Shown here: one piece after another, positions 10,435 to 21,413 of the stretch
How positions within the stretch are numbered: the first letter of the stretch is position 1
Layout of the letters: each line of letters begins with the position of its first letter
NCBI GenBank assembly: GCA_023212725.1
Contig: JALBYF010000040.1
Coordinates: 114,612 to 178,611, forward strand
DNA length: 64,000 nucleotides
Source of the DNA: Tranzscheliella williamsii
Lineage: Eukaryota; Basidiomycota; Ustilaginomycetes; Ustilaginales; Ustilaginaceae
Direction: 5' to 3'
Position numbers and translations under genes: made by a program
The notes under the pieces: model-generated
The model's database searches: none
Told to the model about the DNA's origin: nothing
What the model saw: the letters and a program-made list of their open reading frames with translations, nothing else

Positions 10435-13400
10435 ATGCCGATCATCACTCCATCGGCGCAAGCCCCAGCATCGTCAGTCAAGAGTGCCCCGCCATCTGCA
10501 ACGTCCGAGACACCGCAAAGGATCGTTGTCAAATCTGTTAACGGCCACGAACCTATCAAGTCAGAGCCAGTGGCGGGCAATCCTCCACCTTCCTTGCCGT
10601 CTTCCTCGCAGTTGCAGACTCCTCAGCCCTCGCCTTCCAAGTCAAACGGTAGCAGCAGCCCCACCAAGTCACCTGGCAGGCCCCGCCGAATTGAACCGGT
10701 TCTGGTATCGTCCCGAGACTTTGGTTCCAACGCAGGCGATGACAGCGACGATGAAGATCCCAAGGAGGAGCAGACTGCGTCATCCGAAAAGAATCTTCTC
10801 CCTAAGCGCGGCAATCGGAAAAGCAAAGCGGATGCAATGGCCGCCATGGCTGGCAAAGAAGCTGTATCCGCAGACAAGCAGTCTTTGCACGTACCCACGA
10901 GTATGGACGCTTATGCCCATCCCGCTGACCCTTGCCATCATCCCGGGCGGAAGCTAAACGCTACGCAGACTTTCCCGCCCCTTGTTTTCAACAACTCCAG
11001 CTCAGACACGCCATCAGCCTTTATGTCTACTGAACGTGCCATCCCAACGAGTGCAAGTACACCCAAAAGACCTCCACCCCGGCTTCGTACAAGACTCTTT
11101 GAGCTCGAAGAAGCCCCCACCTTCTACCCAACCACAGAAGAGTTTTCGGATCCAATGAAGTACATCTCTTGGGTTGGCGATCCCCGAGGCGGTAACGGTA
11201 AAGCCTACGGCATAGTGAAGATCGTACCGCCCGAAGGTTGGAATCCGGAGTGTGTTCTTGACGAACAGACCTTCCGCTTCCGAACCCGTGTGCAGCGCCT
11301 CAATTCCCTCAGTGCAGACGCCAGAGCTTCGCAGAACTACCAAGAGCAGCTGCAAAAGTTCCACGCTCAGCAAGGTCGCAAAAGGGTGTCTGTGCCTGTT
11401 ATTGATGGTCGGTCGGTCGATCTCTATCAGCTCAAACTCGTCGTTACTTCCATGGGAGGTTACGATGCAGTATGCCGTGGAAGAAAGTGGGCAGAGGCCA
11501 CCAAGTCCATCGGTTACAGCGAAAAAGACTGCTCCCAGCTCTCAACACAAGTGAAAGCAGCTTATACACGCATCATCTTACCGTTCGAGGAATTCATGAG
11601 CAAAGTCAAGGAGCAAACCCGCGCCAACGGTGCATCAGTCAGTCCTACGTTTCCTCAAAATGCAACCATGCCCAGCGTCTCTGCATCCGGCTCAGAAGGT
11701 CCCGAAGCAGGCAAGCGCAACTCCGTATCACCGGGGCTCGATAGCCTCACGACTGACCGAGGCGCCGCATCGCGTACACCGGAACCACTGAATCCGCATG
11801 CACCAGAGCTGTTGGTATCTGCCTATCAACAGTCGCAGAGTCCCTCCAACGGAGCGAGCAATAGGAGAAGTGCTAGGAAAAAGCCTGAAGTGAATGCTTC
11901 GGCGTCGTCTTCCCGCCACCCCTTTCAAGCAGCATCCTCTCCTTCCACGCCTATCTCGGCCAGACGTAAAAATGGTGTCAGTCCAAATGGCGACGTGGAA
12001 GCGCGTTCCCGCGGTGTCGCTTTGCGTCACGGAGCGGAAGAGCAGATGTGCGAGATATGTCTTCGGGGCGAAGACGGACTGAATATGCTGTTGTGCGACG
12101 AATGCAACCGTGGGTACCACATGTATTGCCTCCGGCCACCTCTCACTGCCATCCCCAAGTCGCAGTGGTTTTGCCCGCCATGCCTTGTTGGCACCGGGCA
12201 TGACTTCGGTTTCGATGATGGAGAGACTCATAGTCTCTACACATTCTGGCAGCGGGCCGAAGAGTTCAAGAAGGCTTGGTGGTCCGCCCGGCCAGAACGC
12301 ATATGGGCGCCTTCACAAGGGGACAGCTCGGCAAACGGAGTTGCGCGTAGAATTCCCGGGACAGAGCTTATAATATCCGAGGATGATGTCGAGCGTGAGT
12401 TCTGGAGACTCGTACACAGCCAGAACGAGGAGGTAGAGGTAGAGTACGGCGCAGATGTTCATTCTACAACGCATGGTAGCGCCCTCCCGACTCCGGAGAC
12501 GCATCCCTTAAGCCCATACTCAAGGGACAAGTGGAATCTCAACAACCTCCCCATTCTCCCGGGTTCATTACTCCAGTACATCAAATCCGATATATCCGGA
12601 ATGACGGTGCCGTGGATCTACGTAGGCATGATCTTCTCAACATTTTGCTGGCACAATGAAGACCACTACACCTATTCGATCAATTATCAGCATTGGGGCG
12701 AGAGCAAAACGTGGTATGGTATACCTGGCGATGATGCCAAGAGGTTCGAAAATGCGATGCGCAAGGCCGCTCCGGACCTTTTCGAAACTCTTCCCGATCT
12801 CCTCTTTCATCTGACGACCATGATGAGCCCCGAAAAGTTGAAGAAGGAGGGCGTCCGCGTGTTTGCTTGCGATCAGCGTGCGAATGAATTCGTGATCACC
12901 TTTCCGAAAGCATACCACAGTGGCTTCAATCACGGCCTCAACCTCAACGAAGCCGTCAATTTCGCTCTGCCGGATTGGATCTCCGACGATTTGGAGTCCG
13001 TGCGTAGGTACCAGCACTTTCGCAAGCCCGCCGTCTTCTCCCATGATCAGCTGTTGATCACCGTATCTCAACAGAGTCAGACCATAGAAACAGCCGTATG
13101 GTTAGAGTCAGCCTTGCAGGAGATGGTCAATCGCGAACTATCCAAACGCAACGCTTTACGCGAGATCATACCCGACCTCACGGAGGTAGTCTACGATGAA
13201 GACGAAGTGGAGAGCAAGTATCAGTGCTCACACTGTACCATCTTCTGCTACTTGGGTCAGCTGACGAGCCCTAAAACCGAAAATGTGGCATGCCTCGACC
13301 ATGGCTTCGAGGTGTGCAACGCAGATGCACCGACCAAGTGGACTCTGAGACTTAGATTCTCGGACGAGCACCTGCAAACCATCCTTGCAAAAGTCATGGA

Positions 13401-16400
13401 AAGGGCTGCCATTCCGCGAAACTGGATTCAGAGGCTCAAGAAAACACTTGCGCTCAGCCCAAACCCCCCGCTAAAGATGCTTCGGTCATTGCTGCATGAA
13501 GGGGATAAGATCTCGTATCCTCTTGAGCCTCTCGAAGACTTGCGGGCTTTCGTGAGCTGCGCCAATGCCTGGATTGATCGTGCGAACGTCTTCCTGACCC
13601 GCAAGCAGCACAAGCGTAGGAGTGAAGCGGGCGGATCCGTCACGGGTCGAGGCAGGCGCGCCGTTACAGCGGCGGACGAAAGTTTGCCGAGGCGTAACAG
13701 CATCGATGTCTCCGCCGAAGACGCCGATAGTGGCGCCGATCGTAGTCCACAAGCGCTTGCCTCGTTGATCGCGGAGCTCGATTCCCTGCACTTTGATGCC
13801 GTCGAGATCGCCTCACTCCGCACGGTTTCGCAGGAGCTCGATGAATTTCTGGCGCGATGCGACGGCATCCTCAGTCATGCAGATGCCCAAAACGGCACGG
13901 AGCCTAACCTCAAGGACTGCGAAAGCGTTTTGACGCTGGGTAGCTCACTTAATGTCGATGCTCCCCAGATCAAAGAACTTTCGGACTATGTTGACCGTCG
14001 CAAGTGGATAGCTGAGGTAGGAGAGATACAGCATAGCTATCTATACCACCATGAAGTGCAAGCTTTGCTCGAGCGAGCTGATCAATGCGGTATTGGCCAC
14101 CATGCTTTGCGGATCGAGCTTGAGAGGCGCAAGGCCGCAGGCGAGGAGTGGACTGCTCAGGCTCGGTCTGCTCTAGACGGGCCAGACTTCATCACGATCC
14201 ACCAGCTGGAAGAATTGTCGGAGTCTTCTACCGAAATCCCTGTCGTTCTTGAAGTGGCACAAGACATCGCAACCGCGCTGAGCAAGGCGAAAGAGCTGCA
14301 GAAGGCAGTCCACCTTGTTTACAGGGGCTTGACATCAACATCAGGTCCTGGCGATAACGTGACTGATGGAGACCTGTCTTCGATTTCCGTATCGGAAAGT
14401 GGAGACGCAGCCAACCGTATGGCGTTGCTTCCTGAAGCTCGTCGTTCATTGCGTGCGGCCAAGGCCAATAAGTTCAAGCTGGAGCGCGCCGAAGACATCG
14501 AAATCGCTGTCAACGTCTACGATTCATGGAGGAAAGATTTCAACGCCATCATGCAAGTCGTCTCGTCCGGCAATCGGAAGCTCAACGACACTGAGCGGGA
14601 CGCCGAATTGGACAGGTTGATGGGTAAAGTCGAAAATGCTACAGACCCTGCTGACGACCAGCAAAAGGATTCCTCTCGAAACTGCGTCTGCAGAACATCA
14701 AATCCCATCGTTCTGGGCTCCAACACCACAGCCCAATGCTGCCGATGTCGAGTCAAGTACCACCTTTCGTGCATCAAGGTCAGATCGACGGAGGTATCGA
14801 GAGCAGACGGTCGATGGAAGTGCCCATTTTGTCCATGGTCGCAAGGATCAGCAATTCTCAAGGGCAGAAAGTCTGTAAGCTTGACCGACATCTCCAAGCT
14901 TGTGTACGACCAAGATCACCGCAGAACACAGCTCAAGTTCTTGCCTCTGGAGTGGGATGCTGTCGAAGAAATTGTTGCCAAGGTCAAGCGTTTCGAAACC
15001 GCGGCCAAAAGGATGATTAAAACCCTATCGTTGATGCGTCGAGATCAAAAGCAGGCTATCTTGGCTCATTGGCTGCGGCGAGCGATTGCGTGTCCAGTAG
15101 ACGTGCTTGGCCCAGAAAAGGTGCCCATGCTGGACATGGTAAGTGAAACGCTTATTGGTCTTGAACCCGAGGAGGCCGAAGTTACCGCTTCTCACGCCGA
15201 CGAGAGTATGGATGTCGATGTCACCATCGGCTCAGAGCCGCCGCAAGAGTCGCACCTGCCTCCTGGTTCATCACGCCCTTCTGGCCAGATTGAAGCGGAG
15301 CCTGCATCCCCAGCTATCCGGGATGACAGGAAACGCAAGGCAAAGCGTGGTAAGCGGGCCAAGTTGGTCTTCAGAGAAGAAATTGGGATCGGAGCGTACC
15401 GAGATCGCCAGCCAATCTACTGCCTCTGTCATGAGCCTGAAAGCGGCCGCATGATCGCTTGTGACAAGTGCATGCTCTGGTTTCACACTCATTGCGTCCG
15501 TCTCGATGACCCGCCAAATCTCGGCGACGAGCCGTGGATATGCCCCATGTGCTGTATCAAAGCGGAGCGCAAGTATCCACAAGCGGAGGTGCGCGTCAAA
15601 GAGATGGGTGTCACAGATCCGGACCTGTGGCTGGACATTAGGGCTACGCTGCGGTCGCTGGAGAAGCCGGTCAGCAAGGTACAAACGTGGAACAGCCGAG
15701 AAGACAAACGGCTTGTTCTTCACTTGGAGAAGTTCCAGCCTGCCATACATGCCGAGGAAGTTCACGCACAAAACACGAAGCGGGCGAGATTAGAGACAGA
15801 TCCAGCTGTCAAGGCACGGGCATCGCTCAGCCGCACCGACTCCGTCTCTGCTACCGGCGATGGCAAACCTCAACCGTACTCGGCTCCACCGGTGCCCAGC
15901 GAGGCTGCTCGTGGTCTTGGCGCTACCGCCGGCACAAGTGGTCCATCGCAAACGGCACCGGAACCAAATGCAGTTGTGAAGCCAACCAGGGCCTCAAAAT
16001 CTTTCAGCCCGGCTTCACCACACCAGGAGCAACGCAGTGAGGAGCTTTCTTCTAAGTCCAACTTGCCGGATTGGGCTCAAGCAGCCAAGAGGCGACATGC
16101 GGAAGGTATGGAAATACTTTATCAACGAGGGGTCACTGATAGCATGCTTCTGCGCTATTACATTGGCTGGAACGGTCGGTTCTTGGTACACCCCGTCCGC
16201 GACTCTAACGGGAACATTGTTGAAGTCTCGCTTGGAGAGTCGATCCGTCTTCATCCCGACGACCCGGAAGGTACGAGAGTCATTCGGGCTGCCATTGAGA
16301 GGTACAATGAAGACCTTGGTCGAACCGCTGCGAATCAGCATGCTTATCATAACAACTTGGATGCCGACGAGAATCCGCCTTCGCGGTCAACACACCGACG

Positions 16401-17310
16401 TGCGGACTCGCTTTATCAACAGCAGCAGCAGTCGTTATCCAATGGGCGATACGATGTCTATCAGACCACTTCCGTGTCGCCGTCGGTACAGTCTTCGCGC
16501 ATGTTTGCTGATCGAGACCGCGATCGAGAACGTGACTGGGACCGTGGCCGCGATCACGATTATCCGCCTTGGGATGGGACCGACTCTCGGGAAGCCCGCC
16601 CTGCAGCCAAATCCTCCTCTGTTTCTACCTCTGCAGCTACGGCCAGCATGCCACGGTCACCAACACCTCGTTCGAGTATGGCGCATGACCTGTTACCAAC
16701 ATTTGCGCGCCCCCAAATGAGCGCAAACGCCAGCAATGGTGTCTCAACACCCGCCACGCCGATGGGTCCGCCTTCCCCTCACCCGAGATACAACACATAT
16801 GGCGCTGGGAAAGCGTCGGAATCCTCTAGGTACAACACCTCGTTCGGTGCCAGCATGCTGCCACCGCCTGTTCGTATCTCTTCCACACCTGTGGTTCCTT
16901 CATCCTCACCAGCACCTCCGCCATTCGCTCCGAGTCACTCCTACCGCTCAGCAAGCTTAAGCTCTGACACTGTGCCCTTGGACCCGAACTTGTCAGCGTC
17001 GACTGGCGTCGGGGAAATCGATCCAGCTCTGACTGACGCAGCGCCCATGAGTGGGCCGGCAAGCATTTCCGCCGCGGACCCTCAGCAGATTCCCGCCAGA
17101 GACATGCAAGGGCTGAAAGACGCTGACGGGATCAACGCTACGGCCGAACACGAGAAGGGCGCCAGCTTGCCTTCTGAAAAAGCAAAAGAGGAGGAAGTCG
17201 AAGCGAGGACCATGGCGCGGCTCATGCGGCCGACAGGCTCGGAGGACGAGATCGATGAAATGGTACGCGCCTACTTGGCGTCGAAGCGCAAGGCCGCTGC
17301 GTCCGGGTAA
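10435..17310 (+). CDS. lid2: KDM5/Lid2-type JmjC histone H3K4 demethylase
   Basis: A single open frame of 2291 residues with the full KDM5 domain order. JmjN is at about 223-265, ARID 285-390 and PHD1 538-583 (MCEICLRGEDG). JmjC is at about 700-846, with iron ligands His740 and Glu742 in CWHNEDH and His828 in FPKAYHSGFNHG. Then come the C5HC2 zinc finger at about 928-975, a PLU-1-like helical region about 985-1330, PHD2 about 1417-1463 and PHD3 about 1662-1705 (IYCLCHEPESGRMIACDKC). The catalytic triad is intact, so it should be an active Fe(II)/2-oxoglutarate-dependent demethylase of methylated H3K4, acting in the nucleus with HDAC-type complexes as Lid2 does. The last 600 residues are low-complexity (Ser/Pro/Ala, an Arg/Asp repeat around 16500-16560) and make it longer than yeast or animal members. 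It is convergent with the Fat1-like gene. Confidence 0.95.
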   Translation: MPIITPSAQAPASSVKSAPPSATSETPQRIVVKSVNGHEPIKSEPVAGNPPPSLPSSSQLQTPQPSPSKSNGSSSPTKSPGRPRRIEPVLVSSRDFGSNAGDDSDDEDPKEEQTASSEKNLLPKRGNRKSKADAMAAMAGKEAVSADKQSLHVPTSMDAYAHPADPCHHPGRKLNATQTFPPLVFNNSSSDTPSAFMSTERAIPTSASTPKRPPPRLRTRLFELEEAPTFYPTTEEFSDPMKYISWVGDPRGGNGKAYGIVKIVPPEGWNPECVLDEQTFRFRTRVQRLNSLSADARASQNYQEQLQKFHAQQGRKRVSVPVIDGRSVDLYQLKLVVTSMGGYDAVCRGRKWAEATKSIGYSEKDCSQLSTQVKAAYTRIILPFEEFMSKVKEQTRANGASVSPTFPQNATMPSVSASGSEGPEAGKRNSVSPGLDSLTTDRGAASRTPEPLNPHAPELLVSAYQQSQSPSNGASNRRSARKKPEVNASASSSRHPFQAASSPSTPISARRKNGVSPNGDVEARSRGVALRHGAEEQMCEICLRGEDGLNMLLCDECNRGYHMYCLRPPLTAIPKSQWFCPPCLVGTGHDFGFDDGETHSLYTFWQRAEEFKKAWWSARPERIWAPSQGDSSANGVARRIPGTELIISEDDVEREFWRLVHSQNEEVEVEYGADVHSTTHGSALPTPETHPLSPYSRDKWNLNNLPILPGSLLQYIKSDISGMTVPWIYVGMIFSTFCWHNEDHYTYSINYQHWGESKTWYGIPGDDAKRFENAMRKAAPDLFETLPDLLFHLTTMMSPEKLKKEGVRVFACDQRANEFVITFPKAYHSGFNHGLNLNEAVNFALPDWISDDLESVRRYQHFRKPAVFSHDQLLITVSQQSQTIETAVWLESALQEMVNRELSKRNALREIIPDLTEVVYDEDEVESKYQCSHCTIFCYLGQLTSPKTENVACLDHGFEVCNADAPTKWTLRLRFSDEHLQTILAKVMERAAIPRNWIQRLKKTLALSPNPPLKMLRSLLHEGDKISYPLEPLEDLRAFVSCANAWIDRANVFLTRKQHKRRSEAGGSVTGRGRRAVTAADESLPRRNSIDVSAEDADSGADRSPQALASLIAELDSLHFDAVEIASLRTVSQELDEFLARCDGILSHADAQNGTEPNLKDCESVLTLGSSLNVDAPQIKELSDYVDRRKWIAEVGEIQHSYLYHHEVQALLERADQCGIGHHALRIELERRKAAGEEWTAQARSALDGPDFITIHQLEELSESSTEIPVVLEVAQDIATALSKAKELQKAVHLVYRGLTSTSGPGDNVTDGDLSSISVSESGDAANRMALLPEARRSLRAAKANKFKLERAEDIEIAVNVYDSWRKDFNAIMQVVSSGNRKLNDTERDAELDRLMGKVENATDPADDQQKDSSRNCVCRTSNPIVLGSNTTAQCCRCRVKYHLSCIKVRSTEVSRADGRWKCPFCPWSQGSAILKGRKSVSLTDISKLVYDQDHRRTQLKFLPLEWDAVEEIVAKVKRFETAAKRMIKTLSLMRRDQKQAILAHWLRRAIACPVDVLGPEKVPMLDMVSETLIGLEPEEAEVTASHADESMDVDVTIGSEPPQESHLPPGSSRPSGQIEAEPASPAIRDDRKRKAKRGKRAKLVFREEIGIGAYRDRQPIYCLCHEPESGRMIACDKCMLWFHTHCVRLDDPPNLGDEPWICPMCCIKAERKYPQAEVRVKEMGVTDPDLWLDIRATLRSLEKPVSKVQTWNSREDKRLVLHLEKFQPAIHAEEVHAQNTKRARLETDPAVKARASLSRTDSVSATGDGKPQPYSAPPVPSEAARGLGATAGTSGPSQTAPEPNAVVKPTRASKSFSPASPHQEQRSEELSSKSNLPDWAQAAKRRHAEGMEILYQRGVTDSMLLRYYIGWNGRFLVHPVRDSNGNIVEVSLGESIRLHPDDPEGTRVIRAAIERYNEDLGRTAANQHAYHNNLDADENPPSRSTHRRADSLYQQQQQSLSNGRYDVYQTTSVSPSVQSSRMFADRDRDRERDWDRGRDHDYPPWDGTDSREARPAAKSSSVSTSAATASMPRSPTPRSSMAHDLLPTFARPQMSANASNGVSTPATPMGPPSPHPRYNTYGAGKASESSRYNTSFGASMLPPPVRISSTPVVPSSSPAPPPFAPSHSYRSASLSSDTVPLDPNLSASTGVGEIDPALTDAAPMSGPASISAADPQQIPARDMQGLKDADGINATAEHEKGASLPSEKAKEEEVEARTMARLMRPTGSEDEIDEMVRAYLASKRKAAASG

Positions 17311-17584
17311 TCTCCCTTCTTCCTCCTCTCGCGGACTCTACCCTCTAGGGGCGCCTTTATGAGTGTCACTCGTGGCGGAAATATCGCTATGCACCATTCA
17401 CCCGACCGGCCGTATCCTTGGTTGCGCCAGCTCAGCAATGTTTATACATCTTTGCGATCAGCGATCAGCGTGGCTGTTGTGTGTACCAAGCGCGTAATGA
17501 TGCAGACGGTTCCCGATTCCTTGCGTGTATGGAAAAATGTACAGGCGGATTGGGATAGAAGGCAGGGAGGTGGGGTGAGGGAGG

Positions 17585-19655
17585 CTAGAGCTTGACCTTG
17601 CCGGCCTCGATATGCTTGAAGTGTTCTGGGAGGAAGGGCTGGTAGGCGTCGGCGCCGGGCGGGAGCCAGTAGAGGGGGTCTGGGCCGCACTGGTCGTGGC
17701 GGATGCCCTGGTTGCGGAGCTGGACCTTTTGCTGCTTGACGGTGCCGGTCTGCTCGAGCGCGGGGACGACGCGGATGAAGAGCGGGACGGCGTACTTGGG
17801 GAGACTCTTGCGCGCGACGGTGGCGAGCTGGCGCCAGTCGAGACGCTCTGCCTGGTCGGCGGGGATCGCCGCACAGCCGGCGCGCCCGTCATGCCCGGGC
17901 ACCAGCACGCCATACACGTTCGCCTCGCCCACCACCTGCCCCAGCGCATTGCTCACCTCGGTCGTCGACACATTCTCGCTCCGCCATCGGAACGTATCCC
18001 CCATCCGGTCGCCAAAGTAGTAGAACCCATCCGCATCCCGCGTCATCAGGTCTCCGCTCCGGAACCACGCATCCCCCTTTACGAGCGCGTCTAGCAAAAT
18101 CTTCTTCTTGGTTGCCTCCGGGTTATCCGCGTACCCTTGAAACTTGGATGCCGCAGAGGCCCCAATCCGCATGACAAACTCCCCTGGCTCCAGCGGTCCA
18201 CACTCGACACAGAGACCCGTCTTGGGGTCCCGGTAGATGTCTTCGGTGATCGCGTCGACACGGATGATCTTGAAGTCTGGGCGGAACCTGCTGGCGAGCG
18301 GGCCGAACCTGCCGACCGCGCCGGCGCCAAAGGGCCCGGTGTTGTAGTTGAAGAGACCACCGTTGCCTTCCGAGGCAGCAAAGAACTCGGAGATGGTACG
18401 CACGCCGTACCGCTCGCGGAACTTCTCCCAGACATCTGGCCGCATACCGTTGCCATATGCCATGCGCACGCGGTGCTGCTTGTCCAGCGGGCTCGGCGGC
18501 ACGGCGAGCAAGTACCGCGCGATCTCGCCAATGTACTGCACCACAGTGGCGTCGTACTTGCGCACCTCGTCCCAGAAGCGCCTAGCCGAGAACTTTCGAC
18601 CGATGATGACGGTGCTGCCCGAGTAGAAAGAAGCACAGATGCAGACAAAGAGAGCGGAAGAGTGGTAGAGAGGCATGGGAGTATAGATACGGTCCTTGGT
18701 GGTGAAGCTGTTGAGCGTAGGCCAGACGGCTATGGCACTACCGATTCGGCCGTGGCTGCAGAGAGCTGCTTTGGGCAGGCCGGTGGTTCCGCTGGTGTAG
18801 ATTAGCGCGGCGGGCGTCAACTCCGTAGCGTTTGCTCGGTACGTTTCCGAGATGGGCTTGTCGGAAAAGGCGAGCAGATCGGAAGCGCCCAACTCGACTT
18901 TCTGGGCCAGCGGCCTTGGAATCGGAAGCGGTGGCTTCTCGGCGTCTCCGTCGAGCGGAGTCACGCCGTCGTCGTAGCGGATGAAAGCCTGTATCGGAAC
19001 CTTGGCTAGCAGGTCGTCCTGCACCTCGACTAGAGTGCCCTCGAGGTAGGGCTCGTAGACTAGCAGCTTAGCTCGGCTCACCGAGACACAGTGGATAAGG
19101 CCCTTGCCCGTCAACGAGTTGTTGATGAACGCAGCCGTGGCGTTGATGACCATGCACGCCAGGAACCATTCCAGGATGGCGACAGAGTTGCCCATGAGAA
19201 GCGCCACGCGATCGCCTTCCTTGATGCCGCGCGAGAGCATGTAATTGGCAAGTCTGTAGACATTCTTGGCCACCTGTCCCCAGGTATAGTCCTTGCCCAG
19301 GTAGACGTAGGCGACCGCATCGGGACGGGTCCTGACCTGGTTGTCAAAGAACTCATAGATCGAGATCTTGTTCCTCCAGGTTCGGAATCGGTGGCTATTT
19401 CCGCGGACGACAGCAGCGATTTGTGAGGACAAACAGGTAGCATGAGCAGAGGGGTCAGCATACGAGCCGCATATAGACCAGGCGAAGGAAATGTGCTAGG
19501 CAGCGAGTCTCACAGAGCTTCGCAGAGGAGAGCACTTACAGCCAATCTGCTTTTGAAGAACAACGGGCGAGCCTGAGATCGTTGGTAAGGCCGTGTTTGG
19601 CATCCAGATAGGCGACAGCAGCGAGGCCGGCCACGGTTTTGACAACTCCAGCCAT
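17585..19655 (-). CDS. fat1: Fat1-like very-long-chain acyl-CoA synthetase / fatty acid transport protein
   Basis: Two exons on the minus strand, 19540-19655 and 17585-19394, give 641 residues. The intron is 145 bp with a GTAAGT donor, an internal CTGAC branch-like site and an AAATAG acceptor; the splice keeps frame. Exon 1 encodes MAGVVKTVAGLAAVAYLDA, the hydrophobic N-terminus typical of fungal Fat1/FATP proteins. The AMP-binding motif YTSGTTGLPKAAL is at about 238-250, and the FATP/VLACS region with RSGDLMTRDADGFYYFGDR is at about 484-505. The C-terminus ends IEAGKVKL, close to the usual family end. It should activate long and very-long-chain fatty acids to CoA thioesters at the ER, lipid droplet or peroxisome and aid their import. 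Membership is clear; substrate range is inferred. An open frame from a TTG at 19432 is longer but not ATG-initiated. Confidence 0.9.
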
Positions 19656-20592
19656 GGTTCGCAACCGGCCGTAGAGTCTGGCGAAAAGCTTGGTGTGCGG
19701 ATCTAGGGATGGGAGCGTCAGAGGTGGTGGATGGACAAGAAGGTGACTAACCTAGCACAGACGAGCTAGGCAGTGCTGCTCTTCACAGGACTCGATCGCG
19801 AAGGGGGCGGCAGATATGTGTCTCTAGCCGGCAGGGTCCAGGTTGTGCGTGAGTCCGAAGCGGCCGCTAACCAAAACGACGGCCCCAGCAGCCGGTTGAA
19901 AACGTCGCTGCTTGGGCTTTCTGTAGCCGGCGATTACAACGCTCGGTTTCACGTACAAGAAACCGTGACCGAAGGAAATATATCCATATACTATATGTAT
20001 ATGGTATGATGCGGGGTATGCGCTCCACAATTTAATATGTATTGCAAATCCTTTTTCTGTCTACTAATACTCCTTCCTAATATACGGTCCAAGGCAAGTT
20101 CACCTCTGATACTGCATGTACGATTCGGGATAGGCTCTCTCCTGCTCAGAGACCGGGGCTGCCATTGCTTGTGGCTCTGACTAAGTGGGCAGTCTGAAAG
20201 GGTCTGATTTCAGTGGGTTATTGTGATTTACCGCGTTTTCGCCCCGCTCACTATGCCGGTTTTCGAGCGTGAAAGAGGCATGAGCTACTCGGACTTGAAT
20301 TAGTCAGCAGCTGAGCGGCAATCATCGAGAGGATCGCGCCGCCAGCAAATGAAGCCACCCACTGAAGAACCCCAGCTACGACGAAGCTAACCGGCACCTT
20401 TAATCGCAAGCTCAAAGATCGGCCCCGACCCATAGCTGGCCTTCGCACCTTTACCAAAGTTGAATTAGACTATTTGTCTGTGGCACGTGCACGTATCAGA
20501 CACCTTTCGAAGACTTCCGACTAGCGTCTTAACTCTCACTTTCACTGGCATCCAAAGGGTTACAGCGCCGTTGGAGCGACGTTTTGCCCAAC
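19656..20592. promoter_or_regulatory. Divergent region between fat1-like and WBP2-like genes
   Basis: About 940 bp separate the two divergent starts. Short open frames are present on both strands but none has domain features. An AT-rich stretch with repeated tata/atat (about 19970-20050) lies roughly mid-way. No specific regulatory motif can be named. Confidence 0.3.
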
Positions 20593-21413
20593 ATGGCGCT
20601 TAACTGGGTGATGCTGGATGAGGCAGGGCAGAAGCCGCTTCCGCTGCCAGAAGAGAAGGTCTTTGCCTATATCACAAGAGCTTCTCTGCAGTGAGTTGTC
20701 TGAAGCCCTCGTGTACGACGCCTTCTTTCCGCGTCCGCATAGTGGTTGACACGTGAAATCCTTCTTGTCTGCATCGATACGATTCGGACAGATTGAGATA
20801 CGACGCAGAGAAGATCTCGTTCAGTGCAGAGGGGCATGCTATGATCTCCTCGCATCGAGTAAGTGTTGGGGGCTTGTTTGAGATTCCTCGTCGGTCCGCC
20901 CGCAGAGCAAGAGCTGATCTTACATTACACGCAATGTGTGGCGATCGGCTATGCAGTTCGTCTTCCTCCGGCAGCCACAGATCGCACCGGCGGACGGCGT
21001 GCTGAATTCGCTATCTGTTCCGCTCGACCATTTCCAGAACTACAGCTACTCGATCCCGATCTTTGCGGCACCGTACCTGGAAGCTGCCGTGTATGCCGTA
21101 CCGCAGGGTGGGTTGCCTGAACGTCAGCCCGGGCAGCATTCGCCGCCTGCAGGCAAGCTGAAGCTGTGGTTCACAGAGTCCGGAGGCTTGGCGTTCAGAG
21201 AGGCCATCGACAGCGCCAAGCAGGCGTTTCTGTACCGGAGCCAGTCTCAGCAGGACGAGGACGCGTTGCGTGAGTATCGGTCAGTGCCGTCGCCGTGCGA
21301 CAGAGCTTCCATTCATCCCCGTACGTGTGACGTTAAGTACCTCAGCTGACTAGCACACCGCCTTTTTTCCTGGACTCGAGACAGCTGCCTACGAACCCGC
21401 GTCGGCTGCATGA
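20593..21413 (+). CDS. WBP2/GRAM-domain-like protein
   Basis: Four exons, 20593-20690, 20792-20858, 20957-21269 and 21385-21413, give 168 residues. All three introns (101, 98 and 115 bp) have GTGAGT or GTAAGT donors and CAG acceptors, and all junctions are phase-consistent. The start MALNWVMLDEAG matches the S-L-N-W-V-M opening of fungal WBP2-like proteins. Exon 2 into exon 3 reads GHAMISSHR|FVFLRQP, the GRAM-like strand region. Exon 3 carries LSVPLDHFQNYSYSIPIF and KLKLWFTESGGLAF, which fit the family's conserved core. The tail LPAYEPASAA resembles the PPxY-type end of WBP2 but with Ala at the second Pro. Animal WBP2 binds WW-domain proteins as a coactivator; the fungal role is unknown to me. 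No exon is long enough to be obvious alone. Confidence 0.85.

Noticed and set aside
19395..19432. Extension of the Fat1-like frame upstream to a TTG
   Set aside because: The spliced model with the AAATAG acceptor adds a proper ATG and the family N-terminus; the unspliced extension lacks an ATG.
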